Part shown: piece after piece, positions 6,525-9,600 of the stretch | Layout of the letters: each line of letters opens with the position of its first letter | Position numbering within the stretch: position 1 is the first letter of the stretch | NCBI GenBank assembly: GCA_019689955.1 | Contig: JADGGM010000063.1 | Location: 1 to 9,600, forward strand | Source of the DNA: Gemmatimonadaceae bacterium | GTDB taxonomy: Bacteria > Gemmatimonadota > Gemmatimonadetes > Gemmatimonadales > Gemmatimonadaceae | DNA: 9,600 nt | Direction of reading: 5' to 3' | Notes under the pieces: generated by a model | Told to the model about the DNA's origin: nothing | What the model saw: the letters and a program-made list of their open reading frames with translations, nothing else | Databases searched by the model: none | Program-made: the position numbers and the translations under genes

Positions 6525-6992
6525 TCAGCCGCGCGTCGAGAGCGCCTCCGCGAGCGCGTTCCACGCCAGCAGGGCGCACGGGTGTCGCACCGGTATCTTG
6601 GCGACCCCCGCAAGCGCGCGCAACTCGCCGAGCGCGGCGTCGCGCGCGGCGGCTGGATCCCCGGCCACCATCTCGCTGAACCGGCGCGCCACCGCCCCGA
6701 TCTCGGCGGCGGTCTTCCCTGCGAGCGCCTGCGTCATCATGGACGCCGACGCCTGCGAGATGGCGCACCCCTGCCCGGTGAAGCGCACCTCGCGCACCCG
6801 GTCCCCGTCGAAGGCGAGGTGCAGGTGGATCTCGTCCCCGCACAACGGGTTCTTCTTGGCCACCGCCACGTCCGGGTGCTCGAGCGTGCCCCGGTTGCGC
6901 GGGCGGCGGTAGTGATCGAGGATCACTTCCTGGTACAGCGCCGAGAGGTGCGGCGCGGGGGCGTCCCCGCCACCGGGGTCAGACGGTGGCAT
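6525..6992 (-). CDS. sufU: SufU, sulfur-transfer protein for Fe-S cluster assembly
   Basis: A 155-residue protein of the IscU/NifU-N fold. SufU takes the persulfide from SufS and passes it to the SufBCD scaffold. The zinc ligands are visible: Cys51 and Asp53 in PLCGDEIHL, Cys76 in GQGCAISQASASMM, and Cys139 in HPCALLAW. The typical N-terminus LYQEVILDHYRRPRNRG is at 19-35. The extra segment ahead of the last cysteine (about 104-133, RFSEMVAGDP...LGELRALAGV) is the insertion that separates SufU from IscU; consistently, no HscA/HscB-binding LPPVK motif is present. ATG 6992 lies inside the end of sufS (14-base overlap) and has AAGGAG ten bases upstream. Confidence 0.95.
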   Translation of the reverse strand: MPPSDPGGGDAPAPHLSALYQEVILDHYRRPRNRGTLEHPDVAVAKKNPLCGDEIHLHLAFDGDRVREVRFTGQGCAISQASASMMTQALAGKTAAEIGAVARRFSEMVAGDPAAARDAALGELRALAGVAKIPVRHPCALLAWNALAEALSTRG

Positions 6993-8199
6993 GACCAAAG
7001 AGCTCCTTCGCCGTGCGCACGCCGGCCACGAGCGCGTCGATGTCCGATTCGTCGTTGTACACGTAGAACGACGCGCGCGCCGTCGCCGCGACACCGAGCC
7101 GGCGCATGAGCGGCTGCGCGCAATGGTGACCCGCGCGGATGCACACCTGCCGCGCGTCGAGGATGGTGGCGAGGTCGTGCGGGTGCACGTCCCCCACCGT
7201 GAAGCTCACCACGCCGCTCCGCGCGTCCGGCGCGGGGCCGTACACGTGCACCCCCTCGATCGCCGAGAGGCGCTCGTACGCGGTCCGGACGAGCGCCTGC
7301 TCATGCGCCCGCACGCGGTCCATCCCGATCGCGTCGAGCAGCTCCGCGGCGGCGGCGAGCCCCACGGCGTCGCCGACGTTGGGGGTCCCCGCCTCGAGCT
7401 TGTGCGGGAGCACGTTCCAGGTGCTCCGGTCGTCGTGGACGAACTCGATCATGTCCCCGCCCATCATGTACGGGGGCATGCGCTCCAGCACCTCGCGCCG
7501 GCCGAGCAGCACGCCGATCCCCATGGGGCCGAGCATCTTGTGCCCGCTCAGCGCGTAGAAGTCGACCCCGAGCTGGTCGAACGCGACCGGGAGGTGTGGC
7601 GCCCCCTGCGCGCCGTCGCACACGGCGAGCGCGCCCACCCCGTGCGCCAGCTCGGCGATCTCGCGCACCGGGTTGATCGTCCCCAGCACGTTCGACACGT
7701 GGTGGAAGGCGACGACCTTGGTGCGCGGGCCGAGCATCGCGCGGAGCTGGTCGAGGTCGATGCGCCCGTCGGGCGCGAGCTCGCAGATCCGGAAGCGCGC
7801 GCCGCGCTCGAGGGCGAGCTGCTGCCAGGGGACGAAGTTCGCGTGGTGCTCCGCGCCGCTGACCACGATCTCGTCCCCGGCGCCGACGTTCGCGCGCCCC
7901 CACGACGCGGCGACGAGGTTGAGCGCCTCCGTGGTGCCGCGCGTGAAGATCGCGCAGTCTGCGTCGGCGAGGCCGAAGAAGCGGGCGATGCGCTCGCGCG
8001 CGGCACGGTAGCGCTCCGTGGCCCGCGCCGAGAGCGCGTACGCGCCGCGGTGCGGGTTCGCGTTGTCGTGCTCGTAATACGCGCGCAACGCGTCGAGCAC
8101 CGCGCGCGGCTTCTGCGTCGTCGCCGCGGAGTCGAGGTAGACGAGCTCCGGCGCCCGGGCCAGCAGCGGAAATTCGTCCCGATCGATGAGCGCGCTCAT
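6979..8199 (-). CDS. sufS: SufS, cysteine desulfurase
   Basis: A 406-residue PLP enzyme, the usual length for SufS. It removes sulfur from L-cysteine, giving alanine and an enzyme-bound persulfide that SufU accepts. Visible landmarks: LDSAATTQKP (22-31); NPHRGAYALSARATERY (48-64); SGAEHHAN (114-121), whose His stacks on PLP; CDGAQGAPH (194-202), with the PLP-binding Asp195; SGHKMLGPMGIG (218-229), with the Schiff-base Lys221; and RAGHHCAQPLM (355-365), with the catalytic Cys360 and the short active-site loop region of group II desulfurases. RASFYVYN (375-382) is the usual C-terminal block. The frame is open upstream within the Rieske gene, but ATG 8199 is right: it gives MSALIDRDEFPLL, overlaps the Rieske stop as ATGA, and has GGGAGG eight bases upstream. 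Confidence 0.97.
   Translation of the reverse strand: MSALIDRDEFPLLARAPELVYLDSAATTQKPRAVLDALRAYYEHDNANPHRGAYALSARATERYRAARERIARFFGLADADCAIFTRGTTEALNLVAASWGRANVGAGDEIVVSGAEHHANFVPWQQLALERGARFRICELAPDGRIDLDQLRAMLGPRTKVVAFHHVSNVLGTINPVREIAELAHGVGALAVCDGAQGAPHLPVAFDQLGVDFYALSGHKMLGPMGIGVLLGRREVLERMPPYMMGGDMIEFVHDDRSTWNVLPHKLEAGTPNVGDAVGLAAAAELLDAIGMDRVRAHEQALVRTAYERLSAIEGVHVYGPAPDARSGVVSFTVGDVHPHDLATILDARQVCIRAGHHCAQPLMRRLGVAATARASFYVYNDESDIDALVAGVRTAKELFGHATV
7003..7008 (-). promoter_or_regulatory. Ribosome binding site of sufU, inside sufS
   Basis: Minus-strand AAGGAG stands ten bases before ATG 6992. Because it lies within the last codons of sufS, it supports the overlapping start chosen for sufU. 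Confidence 0.7.
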
Positions 8200-8552
8200 G
8201 ACGTGCGCCTCCCGACGTAGATGTCCTCCCCCTCCACCATCACCTCGTACACGGGGAGCGGCTCCGTCGCCGGGAAGCGCTTCACCGCGCCGGTGCGGCA
8301 GTCGAACATGGCGCCGTGCCACGCGCACTCGAGGCATCCGTCGGGGAGCAACACGCCGTCGGACATCGGGAACTCCTGGTGCGTGCACGTGTTGCTCACG
8401 GCGTAGATGGTCCCGCCGAGGTTGACCAGGCACACCCGGTCGCCATCCTGCTTCACGACGCCGAGGAGCCCCCCCTCGGGGACGTCCGCGAGGCGCGCGA
8501 CGAGCTCGAACGGCGTGGGAGGCGCAGGGCGCGCGCCGGCGGTCCCGGTCAT
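8196..8552 (-). CDS. Rieske [2Fe-2S] ferredoxin within the suf operon
   Basis: A 118-residue soluble protein of the Rieske ferredoxin type seen as electron carriers of non-heme oxygenases. Both ligand pairs of the [2Fe-2S] cluster are present: Cys56-x-His58 (NTCTHQEFPMSDG) and Cys76-x2-His79 (ECAWHGAMFDCRTG). It has no signal peptide or membrane anchor, unlike the Rieske proteins of bc complexes. No oxygenase gene is nearby; instead it sits between sufD and sufS, with ATGA overlaps on both sides (8549-8552 and 8196-8199), so it is probably translated together with them. Rieske genes in this position occur in several bacterial groups. The likely role is electron supply to Fe-S cluster assembly or a co-expressed client; neither can be read from the sequence. 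The frame continues upstream within sufD, but ATG 8552 is the natural start. Confidence 0.92.
   Translation of the reverse strand: MTGTAGARPAPPTPFELVARLADVPEGGLLGVVKQDGDRVCLVNLGGTIYAVSNTCTHQEFPMSDGVLLPDGCLECAWHGAMFDCRTGAVKRFPATEPLPVYEVMVEGEDIYVGRRTS
8208..8213 (-). promoter_or_regulatory. Ribosome binding site of sufS, inside the Rieske gene
   Basis: Minus-strand GGGAGG lies eight bases before ATG 8199 and decides the sufS start in favour of 8199 over upstream in-frame starts. Confidence 0.65.
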
Positions 8553-9600
8553 CCCGCGAAGCGCTCGAGCGTCGCGCGCTCCAGCGTCTGCCGCACGTCG
8601 TCCAGCTCGATCGTCTCCAACACCCCGGCGGCGAATGCGTAGGTAAGGAGCTTCCGCGCCGCCTCGGCCCCGATCCCGCGGCTCTGCATGTAGAAGAGCG
8701 CGGCGTCGTCCAACCGCCCCACCGTGGCGCCGTGCGTGCACTTCACGTCGTCCGCGAAGATCTCGAGCTGCGGCTTCGTGTCCACCCGCGCCTGGCGCGA
8801 GAGGAGGAGGTTGTTGTTCTCCTGCTTCCCGTCGGTCTTCTGCGCCACCGGACGCACGTACACCTTGCCGTTGAACACCCCGTGCGATGCCCCGTCGAGG
8901 ATCCCCTTGTAGACCTCGCGGCTGTACGTGTTCGGCTGCGCGTGCTCGATGCGCGTCTGATGGTCCACGTGCTGCGTGCCGTCGACCATGTACAACCCGT
9001 TGAGCGTCGCGCCGCTCCCCTCGCCGTCGAGCACCGTGTAGATGTTCGTCCGCGAGAGCGCCGCGCCGGTGGCGAAGGAGAACGACTGGAAGTGGCTGTC
9101 CCGCCCCTGGTGCACCTGCACCGTGCCCACGTGGAACGCCTGCGTGCTCTCGCGCTGGAGCTTGAGGTGGGTGAGCGTGGCCCCCGTCCCGACAGCAATC
9201 TCGGTGACGGCGTTGGTGAAGTAGGGCGCGTCCCCCGCCGCCACGTAGCTCTCGATCACCGTGGCCCGCGAATGGCGCTCGGCCACGATCAGGTTCCGCG
9301 GGTGTGCCACACGCCCCGCCGCGCCCCCGGTGGACACGAACACCAGGTGCACCGGCCGGTCCGCGACCACGTCGGCGCCGATGTGGACCACCGCGCCATC
9401 GAACATGAACGCCGTGTTGAGCGCCGTGAACGCCGCCTGCTGGAAGTCCGCCACCTTCGTGAGGTGACGCTCCAGGAGCGCCGCGTCCTCACGCCACGCG
9501 CGCGCGAGGTCCATCACCCGCACCCCTGCCGGGGGCGCGCCCTGCGACAGCGTCGGCGCGAACCGGCCGTCGACGAAGACGAGCGTCGTCCACCCCGCCC
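8549..9600 (-). CDS. sufD: SufD, Fe-S cluster scaffold subunit (5' end beyond window)
   Basis: About 350 C-terminal residues of SufD, which with SufB and the ATPase SufC forms the scaffold where Fe-S clusters are built. The beta-helix core is clear: VYVRPVAQKTDGKQENNNLL, TKPQLEIFADDVKCTHGATV (with the conserved histidine of the SufB-SufD interface) and LFYMQSRGIG, followed by the C-terminal helix ending in LERFAG. GTG 9523 is not the true start, since the frame continues to the window edge with typical SufD N-terminal sequence (LVFVDGRFAPTLS...PAGVRVMDLA). That N-terminal segment, the lack of SufB-type features and the position before Rieske-sufS argue for SufD over SufB. sufB and sufC should lie just beyond 9600. 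Confidence 0.94.
   Translation of the reverse strand, partial: AGWTTLVFVDGRFAPTLSQGAPPAGVRVMDLARAWREDAALLERHLTKVADFQQAAFTALNTAFMFDGAVVHIGADVVADRPVHLVFVSTGGAAGRVAHPRNLIVAERHSRATVIESYVAAGDAPYFTNAVTEIAVGTGATLTHLKLQRESTQAFHVGTVQVHQGRDSHFQSFSFATGAALSRTNIYTVLDGEGSGATLNGLYMVDGTQHVDHQTRIEHAQPNTYSREVYKGILDGASHGVFNGKVYVRPVAQKTDGKQENNNLLLSRQARVDTKPQLEIFADDVKCTHGATVGRLDDAALFYMQSRGIGAEAARKLLTYAFAAGVLETIELDDVRQTLERATLERFAG

Noticed and set aside
6505..6843. N-terminal extension of the esterase frame
   Set aside because: The extension overlaps sufU on the same strand in another frame, is Arg/Gly-rich, and would bury the hydrophobic export leader that starts at 6504.
5290..6912. 540-codon + strand open frame
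   Set aside because: It runs antisense through the phosphoesterase and esterase genes, is rich in Arg, Val, Gly and Ala without any motif, and is a normal shadow of GC-rich codon use.
6991..8220. 409-codon + strand open frame
   Set aside because: It lies entirely opposite sufS, which is certain by its motifs; the composition is dominated by Arg, His and Val with no domain pattern.

Overview
High-GC bacterial DNA with two unlike halves. The first third (about 1-3050, + strand) is a broken-up defence region. The rest is intact: a small + strand pair (3101-4223), then a long minus-strand block (9600 down to 4290) holding an Fe-S cluster assembly (suf) operon with two hydrolase genes behind it. 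Base composition, the SufD/Rieske/SufS/SufU order and the esterase types would fit Gemmatimonadota or a similar high-GC environmental lineage, but this is a guess from general character. The poly-C start suggests a contig edge of a short-read, possibly metagenomic, assembly.

Defence region. A 60-base C-rich low-complexity stretch runs into the C-terminal HD-nuclease end of a type I-G (formerly I-U) Cas3. Its stop codon overlaps the start of an intact 331-residue Cas8-like/'Cas3-extension' gene of the same subtype. The next cas gene, a Cas4-Cas1 fusion, keeps only about its first 35 codons. After about 240 bases without a recognisable gene comes a lipoprotein signal peptide that stops exactly at the lipobox cysteine. 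The middle of a DUF499 ATPase-like protein follows, joined in frame to the helicase core of a type I restriction HsdR subunit at a shared Ala-His-Arg. The HsdR piece has an internal deletion, a second frameshift and no C-terminus. No complete adaptation gene, effector set, CRISPR array, HsdM or HsdS is seen, so these systems look dead here unless intact copies lie elsewhere.

Middle. A 233-residue protein with an HEGTH metal-site motif and a 134-residue membrane protein sit 16 bases apart and are probably co-transcribed. A 13-bp inverted repeat separates them from the convergent minus-strand block.

Minus-strand block, in transcription order: sufD (runs off the right edge), a Rieske ferredoxin, sufS and sufU, each overlapping the next by 4 to 14 bases. 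SufS takes sulfur from cysteine, SufU relays the persulfide, SufD is part of the SufBCD scaffold, and the Rieske protein is a likely electron-transfer or [2Fe-2S] client. An exported PF00756-type esterase and an exported PF04185-type phosphoesterase follow on the same strand.
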